Source: Lineus longissimus
Taxonomy: Eukaryota > Nemertea > Pilidiophora > Heteronemertea > Lineidae
Direction: 5' to 3'
Length of the DNA stretch: 64,000 nucleotides
NCBI RefSeq assembly: GCF_910592395.1
Contig: NC_088325.1
Location: forward strand, 3,375,501-3,439,500
How positions within the stretch are numbered: position 1 is the stretch's first letter; each line of letters starts with the position of its first letter. Positions 24,113-35,883 of the stretch are shown piece after piece. The position numbers and the translations under genes were made by a program. The notes beneath the pieces are model-generated. The model was not told the origin of the DNA. It ran no database searches and saw nothing but the letters and a program-made list of their open reading frames with translations.

Positions 24113-24953
24113 GCAACTTACTGATCCAGAAGTATTAAGGTAGCAGGAAGGGTAGGGCATTTGTGGTTTCTGAGTCTGAGGGGGTTGGTGTCTGTTGACT
24201 GTGCTTTAAGAGAGACTAGGCATGGCGCCAGTCTCTCTCAAAGCACAGTCAACAGGCGTTTGGTCTTAGTATTTAGGTAAGTACACAATCAAGCCAGCTC
24301 AGAGAGCAATGATTGAACGATGCTGTGGACAAATCCAAGGATACTGCATCAGTCACGACCAACTTCTCATCAGAAAGCGTCACCACCAGCATATTCAATG
24401 TTCAGTTCCAACCTGTACCAGTCCAATGCACGCCTGTCATGGTCAGCAGTGGTCAGCTTAGCGCGATATGGAACATTCTTCCGAAACTCAAGCGAGGGAA
24501 ATCTGCTCATTAGCATATCTCGCGCACTACTCCTTCTGGTCAAACATCGTAGTGAAATCGTAATGGAAAACGTCTGGCTTTACGCCAGACTAATAAGTGA
24601 AGAACTAATAGGTAAAGAACTTCTACTTGCATGAGACTGCTGTGATGAAATTATCATTGCAGAGACTCCGGTGACGTACACATTTATTTTTTACAATCAA
24701 AAATGCCCTCAAAAGACGACATGGAATGATTATTTTATTGATATTTCCTACTACATATCTTCCAATTATCACTTTATACAAATAGATCGGTGTTAGGTCG
24801 CATGCTTTTCTTTCCTGGTGACACTATAAAGCAAAATAGTTGCAACCCCGTAAATGCGCTATAAGTCCAATAATAAGTGACGGTGACCCGTTATAAATGT
24901 TTCGCCAGCTTCGCTTTTTTGCCGCTACGCGGCGCTTTGGGCCCTTGCGTCGA
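24113..24953 (+). repeat. R7 element, plus copy (about 840 bp)
   Basis: Collinear with the reverse complement of 59081-59866 throughout: AGTATTAAGGTAGCAGGAAG at one end, the GTCTGGCTTTACGCCAGACT region in the middle, and GCCGCTACGCGGCGCTTTGGG near the other end. No long ORF exists. It is probably a non-autonomous element, but no terminal repeats or target duplication were recognised. Confidence 0.7.
24193..24254. repeat. 25-bp inverted repeat (hairpin) inside R7
   Basis: Arm 24193-24217 pairs with 24230-24254 with one mismatch around a 12-base loop. The other R7 copy near 59775 has only one arm, so the second arm was gained in this copy. Confidence 0.85.
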
Positions 24954-25704
24954 GGAAAATGATTGCCCCATCTCTCACAAGGTCGTTGAGGACAAATGCC
25001 ATTTTCTCTTGAATAGTCCCAAACCGAGTATTGCAAGACGCATTATCGCGATGAATCTTTCAAGGAATTGAAGGACAGTTGGAAAATTCGCTGAGAAGGA
25101 TTTATTTGTACATTTTTCGGATCATCAGAAGGACATTTTTCTAAAGCTACATTCGTTTTGTTGATTGACCGAGTTTACAAAACGGATTTTTCAGCATGTA
25201 AGCTTACATTATATGTCCAAGCATTAAACTTTCAACGGTAATACCACTGGTCTGATTGTGGTCAAGATCTTGCCTTTCCTCCTCTCCAGAAGTGTTTCCG
25301 ATTATATCAGCGCATAGCGGTTTTAAGATCGGTCCCATAACGACAATGTGCAGTGTCTGTGAGTTTAACCAAACAGCTCTTGGAGAATTTGTAATTAATT
25401 TACAATAATTGTAATCCCACGCATGTCCTGTTAAGTATCTTGGGGTTTATTTCAATTTCATGATTACTCGCAAGGCTGGCAAAAATTACCTTCACGGGTG
25501 TGCAAATAATGAGTATTGGTGTTGTTCCCAATATTTTTGCCCGGACTTGAACTTCTCTGTAAGTTTTTGATCAATTTCACGCTGGTTTCTAATTGAGACA
25601 ATATTGCCCTGCAACAGGAAATCCGCAGGGGACTTTTACAATCATGGAAATTGCCGTCGAATATACCCGGCGACTGTCCGCACCATAACATCGGCTTTCC
25701 CGCG
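24954..25704. other. No supported gene
   Basis: Short ORFs without domains; no repeat recognised. Confidence 0.4.
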
Positions 25705-25925
25705 GATTTCGCACGACAAACATTTCGGCCTACTTTTTGCATTTTCTCGGGCGGTGAAAATGAACCTTTAGCTTCTCATTTCCTGTCTATAAGTCCGTTA
25801 CAGATCATCAGTTGGCTAGATTCGGCCTGATGAACTCGCGTATGACGCGATGATGCATCAATTCCTTTGATACCGACGGAGATCGGTAAGGGCATTGCGT
25901 TTCTCCTACGAAGTTCGCTAGTGAG
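25705..25925 (+). repeat. R1 part a copy
   Basis: Shares TTTCGCACGACAAACATTTC, CTCGGGCGGTGAAAATGAACC and CTACGAAGTTCGCT with the copies at 381 and 23253; part b is absent here. Confidence 0.7.
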
Positions 25926-26315
25926 TTTTCGCTTCTCTATTCCGAGAACTAATTCACCGAGAATGACCAATTTTAGTGTAGGACGTCATCACTTGTTGGG
26001 CATCTGTTCGCGATCAACAAACTGGTTCCGTAAATCAGGCCTTGGTGGACAATTGCGCTAATTAATGCACAGTTCTACACAAGAAACTGGTTAGAAACAA
26101 TAAAAAGTTGATCGACAAGACGAGAGGTGATAGGGGAAAATGACAGACAGAAGCGGATTTCAAAACCTGAAAACCCAGCCGTTGCTATTCTGGAACTCAT
26201 TCGCAAATGCGATATCGGTGTTCCACGACTTGGTCTTGTTGCCTCTGCCTGCTGTGACTACCCATGCCATTGGTAAAACATAACCGGTTGCATCAACCTC
26301 GACCATCAATACTCA

Positions 26316-26815
26316 AGTCCACTCATAAATGTTGTTTCCGCATCGTTTGGTGGTCTGTTGGGCGAACTGCTGGTCGGATTTCTTTGAAGTTTGGTTTTTA
26401 GTCATCTTGCCTCAAAACCAAACAGGATTTTAGGGGTTCAGCATTCTCAGGGCAGAATTTTTAAAAATTCCTCAACGAAGTCCAATGGTCATTTGGAGGG
26501 TACGCTGGATAAGCCATACTTTGTTTTCGGATATTTTTTAATCATTCTTCGCACATCAGTAGATGGAAACAAAAAAATAATAACCTGGACATTTCACCCC
26601 GATTGGTCGAAAAATAAACCGTACAAAATGTCCGAATTCAATGCACTACGTCAATGTACACAAATACTGTACATACAAAAGATTTATTTCGTGACCATTT
26701 TTACTATGGTTTGGTTTTCAGATGAAGACCAATAAAAAACAAACTTCAAAGAAATCTGGCCAGTGGTTAGTCCTCCGGGGCCCAAACGATGCGGATATAG
26801 CATTTACGAATGGAC
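26316..26815. mobile_element. R6 MITE, about 500 bp with long TIRs
   Basis: The first ~100 bases (CATCGTTTGG, GCGAACTGCTGGTCGGATTTC, TTTGAAGTTTG) are matched by the reverse complement of the last ~100 bases. A second full copy lies at 34509-35013 and fragments at 18463-18508 and 41540-41656. The 114-codon ORF inside has no transposase features. Confidence 0.8.
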
Positions 26816-27191
26816 CATAGTACGTTGACGGACGCCCAATTCATTCTGCCCATTAAATTGATTGACGAGAATGTACTGGTGCAGACATATCGGTCTCCGT
26901 ATTGCCCGGTTTTACGTGGCACTGCCTACTATCGTGACCTTTGGTAAGGTCTGAAGGCTCATTATCGCTTTCCGCCCGTTTGAGCCCTGCGAAAAAAATG
27001 TCATCAGACGACAATCTCTTCAGCGCAGGCATTATTTCTATGGACGACGATAACTTTGGAACAGACTTGTTTATGTTTCACGCTGGGTTGGTCTAATTGT
27101 TGTCATCGCGTGTCTGGACTACTCATAATTTCCCTCGGGGAAGCGATTAATGGGTTAAACAAGAGCCTCCTTATACTGTGATTAATGAATA
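26816..27191. other. No recognisable feature
   Basis: No gene, RNA or repeat recognised here. Confidence 0.4.
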
Positions 27192-27351
27192 CAGTCCAAC
27201 CTCCCTTAGCAAACACCTCTCTATTAAGGACACTATTTTTGGTCACAAATTTGTTATTTCCATTCAATTTGACCTCTCTAATCAGGACACCTCTCTATTT
27301 GTGACAGCACTTGTCAGCCCCGAGGGTGTCCTTGATGGAGAGGTTCTACTG
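27192..27351 (+). mobile_element. pogo/Tigger-like MITE, 160 bp
   Basis: Begins after TA with CAGTCCAACCTCCCTTAGC and ends AGAGGTTCTACTG, whose reverse complement CAGTAGAACCTCT is the typical terminus of pogo-type elements. The interior carries repeated TCTCTATTAAGGACAC phrases. No ORF encodes a transposase. Related copies: 61868-62040 and 10378-10615. Confidence 0.75.
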
Positions 27352-27802
27352 GATTCCTGATAATGACCACTCAGTCCTGGATAAAATCAGTGGACGACAA
27401 TATTGTCTATGATGCATATTGACGCAGACATATTCATCGTTTCAAGCCTCACGGACTGTGCATTTGTCCGTATATAAATATTCATTTCAGTTTATTTATT
27501 GCTATGAGGCATAGAAGAGACAGAGGATGGGCTTTTTAGGAAACATTGTGCGCGAAAAAAAACAGCGAAAAAAATTATCAAATCTTTGATAGCATCGTAT
27601 TGAGATTTTCGACCTGATTTTTGACTTAACTGACCTCCGTGCACATTTCAAAGTGGCATTAAAAATCGTATCTTTTAGAACTGTATCGATATTTTCGACC
27701 TCATTTTCGTCCTAACTGACCTCCTATCTCTACATACCATTGCGACAATAAGGAGAAATAATCCTGACCACTACCTCCGTATATTAATTAATCTACCGCG
27801 TG
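27352..27802. other. No supported gene
   Basis: A short duplicated phrase (ATTTTCGACCT-ATTTT near 27606 and 27690) is visible; nothing else. Confidence 0.4.
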
Positions 27803-28345
27803 GAGATGTTTCTCATCACCCATTCATCAACACTCAGATTAATGGAGGGTGGGTACTCGACCTCACTCGTCAGCCAATCAATAATGTTAATACTTATTTT
27901 GATAAGTCTTACCATTATTGATTGTTGATACTTACTTAATAAGTATTACCATTATTGATTGGCTGACGAGTGTGTACCTCATCAAGTACGCGGTAATAAC
28001 CATTTTGGATAAAAATGATAAAATGCACGACAACAACAGATCAGCTTGCAACATCAGATAAAATTATCATCACGGCCCGGTTGTTTGTCATAAACACGGA
28101 CGTATTTGAGTTTATGATTATGTCTTGTATTAACACGGTTTGTGGCCTAATCAGAAAATGAACCAAGTTTCTCATCACCAACTCATGGACCCTCACATTA
28201 GTTAAGAATGAATTCTCGGCTACAAGGCGAAATGTCAACCAATCAATAACTATGGTAATACTAATTAATACGGCTTCTGTCCTAATCAAGAGCTGGGTTA
28301 TAACCCTTTTGTGATCTTATATGCGCGACAACAAATTACATCGAC
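27803..28345 (+). repeat. Two diverged tandem copies of a ~300-bp unit, first with hairpin
   Basis: 27803-28060 and 28163-28345 share TTTCTCATCACC, AATCAATAA and GCGCGACAACAA-like phrases in the same order. In the first copy 27864-27886 is the exact reverse complement of 27950-27972, with further pairing inward (TTAATACTTATT with AATAAGTATTA). The second copy lacks the mirrored arm. Confidence 0.7.
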
Positions 28346-28354
28346 CTTGAGAGA

Positions 28355-31305
28355 TGTACCAGATCACCAGTGTCAGATCGAATATACGAAAGCTTTGTGT
28401 CAGATCGAATATACAAAAGCTTTAATCAGTTCTCCTACCAGTACCAGATGTACCAGATGTACCAGATGTACCAGATCACCAGTGTAAGATCGAATATACG
28501 AAAGCTTTAATCAGTTCTCCTACCAGTACCAGATGTACCAGATGTACCAGATGTACCAGATCACCAGTGTTGGATCGAATATACGAAAGCTTTAATCAGT
28601 TCTCCTACCAGTACCAGATGTACCAGATGTACCAGATGTACCAGATCACCAGTGTTGGATCGAATATACGAAAGCTTTAATCAGTTCTCCTACCAGTACC
28701 AGATGTACCAGATGTACCAGATCACCAGTGTTAGATCGAATATACGAAAGCTTTAATCAGTTCTCCTACCAGTACCAGATGTACCAGATGTACCAGATGT
28801 ACCAGATCACCAGTGTCAGATCGAATATACGAAAGCTTTAATCAGTTCTCCTACCAGTACCAGATGTACTAGATGTACCAGATGTACCAGATCACTAGTG
28901 TGAGATCGAATATACGAAAGCTTTAATCAGTTCTCCTACCAGTACCAGATGTACTAGATGTACCAGATGTACCAGATCACCAGTGTGAGATCGAATATAC
29001 GAAAGCTTTAATCAGTTCTCCTACCAGTACCAAATGTACCAGATGTACCAGATGTACCAGATCACCAGTGTCAGATCGAATATACGAAAACTTTAATCAG
29101 TTCTCCTACCAGTACCAGATGTACCAGATGTACCAGATCACCAGTGTGAGATCGAATATACGAAAGCTTTAATCAGTTCTCCTACCAGTACCAAATGTAC
29201 CAGATGTACCAGATGTACCAGATCACCAGTGTCAGATCGAATATTCGAAAGCTTTAATCAGTTCTCCTACCAGTACCAGATGTACCAGATGTATCAGATC
29301 ACCAGTGTCAGATCGAATATACGAAAGCGTTAATCAGTTCTCCTACCAGTACCAGATGTACTAGATGTACCAGATGTACCAGATGTATCAGATCACCAGT
29401 GTCAGATCGAATATACGAAAGCTTTAATCAGTTCTCCTACCAGTACCAGATGTACCAGATGTACCAGATGTACCAGATCACCAGTGTGAGATCGAATATA
29501 CGAAAGCTTGAATCAGTTCTCCTACCAGTACCAGATGTACCAGATGTACCAGATGTACCAGATCACCAGTGTGAGGTCGAATATACGAAAGCTTTAATCA
29601 GTTCTCCTACCAGTACCAGATGTTCCAGATGTACCAGATGTACCAGATCACCAGTGTCAGATCGAATATACGAAAGCTTTAATCAGTTCTCCTACCAGTA
29701 CCAGATGTTCCAGATGTACCAGATCACCAGTGTAAGATCGAATATACGAAAGCTTTAATCAGTTCTCCTACCAGTACCAGATGTACCAGATGTACCAGAT
29801 GTACCAGATCACCAGTGTGAGATCGAATATACGAAAGCTTAAATCAGTTCTCCTACCAGTACCAGATGTACCAGATGTACCAGATGTACCAGATCACCAG
29901 TGTGAGGTCGAATATACGAAAGCTTTAATCAGTTCTCCTACCAGTACCAGATGTACCAGATGTACCAGATGTACCAGATGTACCAGATGTACCAGATCAC
30001 CAGTGTGAGATCGAATTTACAAAAGCTTTAATCAGTTCTCCTACCAGTACCAGATGTACCAGATGCACCAGATGTACCAGATCACCAGTGTTAGATCGAA
30101 TATACAAAAGCTTTAATCAGTTCTCCTACCAGTACCAGATGTACCATATGTACCAGATGTACCAGATCACCAGTGTGAGGTCGAATATACGAAAGCTTTA
30201 ATCAGTTCTCCTACCAGTACCAGATGTACCAGATGTACCAGATGTACCAGATCACCAGTGTGAGATCGAATATACAAAAGCTTTAATCAGTTCTCCTACC
30301 AGTACCAGATGTACTAGATGTACCAGATGTACCAGATCACTAGTGTGAGATCGAATATACAAAAGCTTTAATCAGATCAGTTCTCCTACCAGTACCAGAT
30401 GTACCAGATGTACCAGATGTACCAGATCACCAGTGTTAGATCGAATATACAAAAGCTTTAATCAGTTCTCCTACCAGTACCAGATGTACCAGATGTACCA
30501 GATCACCAGTGTGAGATCGAATATACGAAATCTTTAATCAGTTCTCCTACCAGTACCAGATGTACCAGATGTACCAGATGTACCAGATCACCAGTGTCAG
30601 ATCGAATATACGAAATCTTTAATCAGTTCTCCTACCAGTACCAGATGTACCAGATGTACCAGATGTACCGGATCACCAGTGTCAGATCGAATATACGAAA
30701 GCTTTAATCAGTTCTCCTACCAGTACCAGATGTACCAGATGTACCAGATGTACCAGATCACCAGTGTGAGATCGAATATACGAAAGCTTTAATCAGTTCT
30801 CCTACCAGTACCAGATGTACTAGATGTACCAGATGTACCAGATCACCAGTGTGAGATCGAATATACGAAAGCTTTAATCAGTTCTCCTACCAGTACCAGA
30901 TGTACCAGATGTACCAGATCACCAGTGTGAGATCGAATATACGAAAGCTTTAATCAGTTCTCCTACCAGTACCAGATGTACCAGATGTACCAGATGTACC
31001 AGATCACCAGTGTTAGATCGAATATACGAAAGCTTTAATCAGTTCTCCTACCAGTACCAGATGTACTAGATGTACCAGATGTACCAGATCACCAGTGTCA
31101 GATCGAATATACGAAAGCTTTAATCAGTTCTCCTACCAGTACCAGATGTACCAGATGTACCAGATGTACCAGATTACCAGTGTCAGATCGAATATACGAA
31201 AGCTTTAATCAGTTCTCCTACCAGTACCAGATGTACCAGATGTACCAGATGTACCAGATCACCAGTGTGAGATCGAATATACGAAAGCTTTAATCAGTTC
31301 TCCTA
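28355..31305. repeat. Higher-order satellite, ~85-bp unit with nested 9-bp repeats
   Basis: About 35 direct copies of a unit made of a roughly 67-base constant part (including GATCACCAGTGT, GATCGAATATACGAAAGCTT and AATCAGTTCTCC) followed by a variable number of CCAGATGTA nonamers. Successive units measured here are 76, 85 or up to 103 bases apart, in 9-base steps, so unit length changes by gain or loss of whole nonamers. Sequence divergence among units is low. Nearly every unit has a HindIII site (AAGCTT). The ORFs running through it are artefacts. This is not a CRISPR array because there are no unique spacers. Confidence 0.97.
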
Positions 31306-32460
31306 CGAAATTCGGAAATCCCGCCAAAAAATCCAAGTTTAAAACCTGAATAAGAAATTCAGAAATTTATTCGAATTCAAAATTTCTTTATAATTCAAAA
31401 TTTCATTCGAAATATACTTCACGAAACAGACTTTAAAATTTAATTTTATATTTGCCAATTTGTTTTGCTGCATATTTAGATATGGACTTCAAAGCTGAAT
31501 TTTGAAAAGACATTTCTAAACTGAGCATTCTGGGTCTTTGGCCACACTGTTAGATCATCAAGTGATATGTTTTTCATATCGTTCTGGCCAAAGGTACCGA
31601 GTCAGACTCAGAAATGTGACCAGATCACATTTACCAACAGATAGTGATGTGGCACGACACTAGATTATCCTTACGGTAGGCCTAACCAATGCTCAACCAA
31701 AGCCGGCCAACTATGACACCGGCTGCCCAGGGTTAAGTGTTACATCACTATTTGTGATCACCTTAAGATAGTTTAGTGACAAGAGGTTAGCCAAGTACCT
31801 ATTGGCAGATCTAAAAAACCACTCTCGGCAGGTTTCTTATTACCCACACATCGACTATCACATCAGTGTGAAATGATATAAGCCATCCAACCAGTAATGG
31901 CAATAAGTGCTCATTAATTCGCCTTGTGTCCTCCATCAGCAAGTTTTGGCCAGTATCTTCCTGAGGGAGCATTGGCGATGACAGACTAGAAGTGACAATG
32001 ACCTTGTTACCACAGAGTCGTGTCAGATAGGTCAACAGAACTTCTCCAATGTTCAAATACGTGTGAAAGCCAAAACAATGCAGTAATCAGAAATGCAACG
32101 CTACACTTCAAGATTTAAAAATTCCATTCGAATTTCAAATTTTCTCGTTGAATTCGAAACTTCACTTTGAAATTCAAAACTTCGCGTCGATTTCGAAATT
32201 CACTTCGAACTTTACTTTAAAATTCGAATCTTAACTATTTTAGATTGCATGACTTATATCATAGCTGAATTTCGAAGACAACTTCTTATCAAATACATAT
32301 GAAAGCCAAAATGGCTCATTCAGAATTCAGGAATTATAAATTTGACGTCATTATTCGAAACTCAAATTCGAAATTCAATTTGTGACTTCTAATTCGAAAC
32401 GTCACTTCAAAATTCGAAATTTAACTACGAAATTCATGACTTGAAATCAAAACTGAATTT
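31306..32460. repeat. Decayed TTCGAA-rich stretches and spacer
   Basis: 31310-31430 and 32105-32450 are dense in diverged ATTCGAAATTC / AATTCAAAATTTC phrases, looking like an old short tandem repeat. The sequence between them (31431-32104) has no supported gene. Confidence 0.6.
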
Positions 32461-33844
32461 AGAAGACAACTTTTCAATTTGGATTGCCTCATATAAACTT
32501 GGCTTTTAAGTGAACTGCCCGGAAGATATGTCGGACATAAGTCACCAATGGCATGTGGTAAAGTTTCCAACCGCGCGGTTTCCACAGGCACTGGATTACT
32601 TTCGATGTCGTTTATTGGCTCGGCAAAATACTTTATACTGTATTTGGTCAATCTAAGATGAACCACCGAAATGTCCAACAAATTTGCCATTATTTGTTTG
32701 CGATAGAGCCAGCGGGTTCCATGGCCTGATTAATGGTATCAGCTTTCGAGATCCAGATCAGACCTGCCCTTAAACCGATGACGTCATACACAATAACCTG
32801 CCATTCTCGTGGAATTGGTTCTCGGAACGGATTAGCGGGACCTCACTATTGTTACTGATTATAAATCTGTCAAACGCGAGAGACTGCGACAGGTTCCGGC
32901 TGGAATGGAATCTGACCTTCACACGAATACAGCTGCTCTCATTCGTAAACAAGTGGTCGGCGATATCCTCTTGGGGAAATGGCGACGCAAAGGGGAAATT
33001 GGCTGTGCCAGACCAGAAATGTGAGTGACCTTGCAAACAGATTTTTACTCGATAAGCGCACTAAGAACGTGGGCACAAATGGCTTGAGGACGGATTCTGT
33101 AAAAGCAGGAAGCGGCATTCCACGGGCTTTTTGTGGCCATTTATAACCTCGCACCGAAATTAGTTCAACGCCTGCGAAAACCGTGCAGTTTCCTGCTGCA
33201 GAGAAAACTAAAAGCCAAAAGGCCTCTAAGGACGACCACGCTAAACGTGCGATTTCTTTGTGCTCTTCGCCGTGAAGTCATCTGTTAGAGTACCATTGAC
33301 GGTTAACCAATAAAACTGGTAAAAAGAATTTGTACCAACTCTTCCAAAGTCACCCGCTCGAAATTTCTCGCGAACGTCTCAATTCTTCAGCTTGGCAGTG
33401 TATTTGGTTTAAGGAATTGATACCGAACTGGAGGTATTTTGACTCACCAAAACCGCGAGGGTGGAGCTAAAATGTAGACCAAAACCGAGGTAGAGCCGAG
33501 CTGACCGCGTTATAAGGACGTGGTGACGTTATACACAGGGCTGGAGGAGCTAGACGTTCCCAAGAAATGTCGAGCTTGTGACTTAGAAAGTGTTGGTACA
33601 AACTGATTTTTTTCCTCCATTTTATAGGTTACATTAGTGACGAAAGTTCGACTTTTGCAAATAATTTGTTTGGTAAAAACTTGGCGTTTTTGCCGTAACT
33701 GAGCAGTATTGATTGATAATTCCCGAAGGTGTGCCAGGGTGACATGGCCAAAGCTGATCATGTGTCTTGATTAATGTTAGTTCAGATGCCGCTTAGTAAT
33801 TAACGGCGCATGTCACTATAGCTAATCTTTGTCTGCATCGGCCG
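32461..33844. other. No supported gene; one small repeat
   Basis: ORFs here lack domains. At 33413-33500 there is a phrase set (GGAATTGATACCG, GGTGGAGCTAAAATG) that recurs at 46554-46641. Confidence 0.45.
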
Positions 33845-33974
33845 CAATCTCCTAGCTTCGCCATTGGTAACGGTTGCTTAGTGATACTATCACCGTTTAC
33901 TAGCGTACATTTGGCCTCTTCCGGTTGGTCACTTCCGGGCAGCAAATAGAGCTAGTGCTCTCATTGGGAGATTG
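33845..33974 (+). mobile_element. R5 MITE, complete copy (130 bp)
   Basis: Begins CAATCTCCTAGCTTCGCC and ends CTCATTGGGAGATTG, so the outermost bases are inverted repeats. The interior has GCCATTGGTAACGGTTGCTTA and GGCCTCTTCCGGTTGG. It is flanked on both sides by GC, which may be a short target duplication. It has no coding capacity. Confidence 0.75.
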
Positions 33975-34508
33975 CATTGACCTCCCACGTTTTCGAAATA
34001 ATGTCAGACAGCTACCCATACAGTATATCGGGTGGCCCAAAAAACCCATCGAACTTTATAAGACCAAAGTTCTCATGAAATATCGAGTCAATGAACATAA
34101 CATTTTGCATCCACTTACGTATTGAGTTTATCTGTGGGTACTCAGCTATGTCACTTTCAGCGTTATCTCTAATACATCTTGTAAACTCAACATTCAGGGC
34201 ATGATTCGATGACGTCACGTATGTCATTCAATCAGGTTTCAGTAATGTAATCAATCTCAAATCTCCTGGGAATTATAACTCTATAGTTACAGTGGATGTT
34301 GTGCAGTGTTGCAAATGCGTTTTAACTTTTATCTCATTGTGCATTGGACTTGAAATATTCATATTGATTGAGTAGCCTCCGAATCAACCATGGTATACGT
34401 TTCTTCCGGCGTATTATTATTTTTTGCCATGTGTTTTATTTCCGGCTCCGGAACAATTGGACAGGATGGATCTTAAAAATTTCACCACTGATAGACGACG
34501 TCGTTATC
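33975..34508. other. No supported gene
   Basis: Contains ATCGGGTGGCCCAAAAAA at 34026-34043, which recurs inverted at about 46783-46806. No gene recognised. Confidence 0.4.
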
Positions 34509-35013
34509 TATAGTCCATTCGTAAATGTCATGTCCGCATCGTTTGGGGCTCCGGAGGGTGAACTACTGGTCGGATTTATTTTAAGTTTGTTTTTTATTGA
34601 TCCTTGCCTCAAAATCAAACATGATTTTAGGGGTTCAGCGTTCTCTATGCAAAACTTTCTTCAGCCAATGTTCATTTGGCGGGTCCCCTGCAAAGGCCAT
34701 ATTTTGTTTCTGGATATTTCTCATTCATTTTTAGCTCATGAATAGATGGACACCAAAAAATAACCTGAAAGTTTCATCCAGATTGGTTCAGAAATAAACT
34801 GTACAGAGCGGAAAATGTCCGAATTCAATGCACTACGTCAATGTACACAAGTGCACGCAAAAGTAATTATTTCGTTTCCATGGTTTCTAAAATTAAAGTA
34901 TCCTGTTTGGTTTTGAGGCAAAGATCAATAAAAAAAACTTCATAGAAACCGAAGAGTAGTTCGCCCTCCAGAGCCCCAAACGATGCGGACATAGTATTTA
35001 AGAATGGACTATA
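34509..35013. mobile_element. R6 MITE, second full copy
   Basis: Left end TATAGTCCATTCGTAAATG and right end AAGAATGGACTATA are inverted repeats, with pairing continuing through CATCGTTTGGGGCT and TCGGATTT-TTT-AAGTTTG. See 26316-26815. Confidence 0.85.
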
Positions 35014-35644
35014 GCTGTATGCAGAATTATATTTCACTTAAGTTTCGTTGATTCGCTGCATGCCTCGCTCGATAATGACTGACAAGTTCAACGTTGTTAC
35101 GCTTATCACTGTCAATTATAAGCGGATAATTCCAATCTGACGGCTTTAACTTGAGTCTTAATTCTTACGCTCTGAAAGCGGATATGGGCCTCAGTTTCCA
35201 ATGCCGTGCATCTGATTGGAGATTTTACGAGCCCATTAGTCATGCTCCTTCGCAGGACCGGAACTCTATTCATCGTTGATGTCGTTCCGTCCCTGCTTGA
35301 ATTGGCTGCCATTGCCTCCGAATGACCTCGAATTGATCATTTCGATATTACGTGACTTTTCGGGTCACTCAAACGTTTTTAACATGGTTAAAATAATACA
35401 TTTTAACATATGTCGTGGTATTTAAATGACATATATTCTGTTAATTTATCTCCAAAGTGAATACGAAATTGTGTTTGCGGCCATTTACAAGCCGAGGGCG
35501 TGATCGTAATGTACAAAGTACTATGACAAAGATAACACGGAAACTAATACTAGCAGAGAGAATAGGCTTGAACATAATGTCTGCTTTGAAGAATGAACAT
35601 CAGCGTATTTTGACCTGGGATCAAGTTATTCAAACTTCCCTGAC
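35014..35644. other. No supported gene
   Basis: Short ORFs without domains; nothing else recognised. Confidence 0.4.
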
Positions 35645-35873
35645 TTAAAGGGGGCCTAAAGGCAGGGGTAGAGGGGCTATATAATTTGGCCATCTTCAGG
35701 TGACTAATATACACAGTAAGGGCCCTGGGTATTATCTGATTCAGCACTAAATATATTCCTCGTACAAGCATGAATCATTGTGACGTACTGTGAGATGTGA
35801 GAGACCCCTATTGGCGACTTCGTGTAACTTTATCTTGCCTGCCTAGCTGCAGCCTATATTGACCCTTTAAGGA
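35645..35873. mobile_element. Possible TTAA-flanked MITE
   Basis: Starts TTAAAGGGGGCC and ends CCCTTTAA, so both ends carry TTAA next to AGGG/CCCT. TTAA target sites are used by piggyBac and Kolobok elements. Inner pairing (CTAAAGGCAGGGGTAG with TATAGGCTGCAGCTAG on the other strand) is imperfect, so this is a candidate only. Confidence 0.45.
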
Positions 35874-35883
35874 GTTTGTTTTA

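Noticed and set aside
28355-31305. Regularly spaced repeats resembling a CRISPR array
   Set aside because: The units are contiguous with no unique spacers, the length varies in 9-base steps, and the surrounding sequence is eukaryotic.
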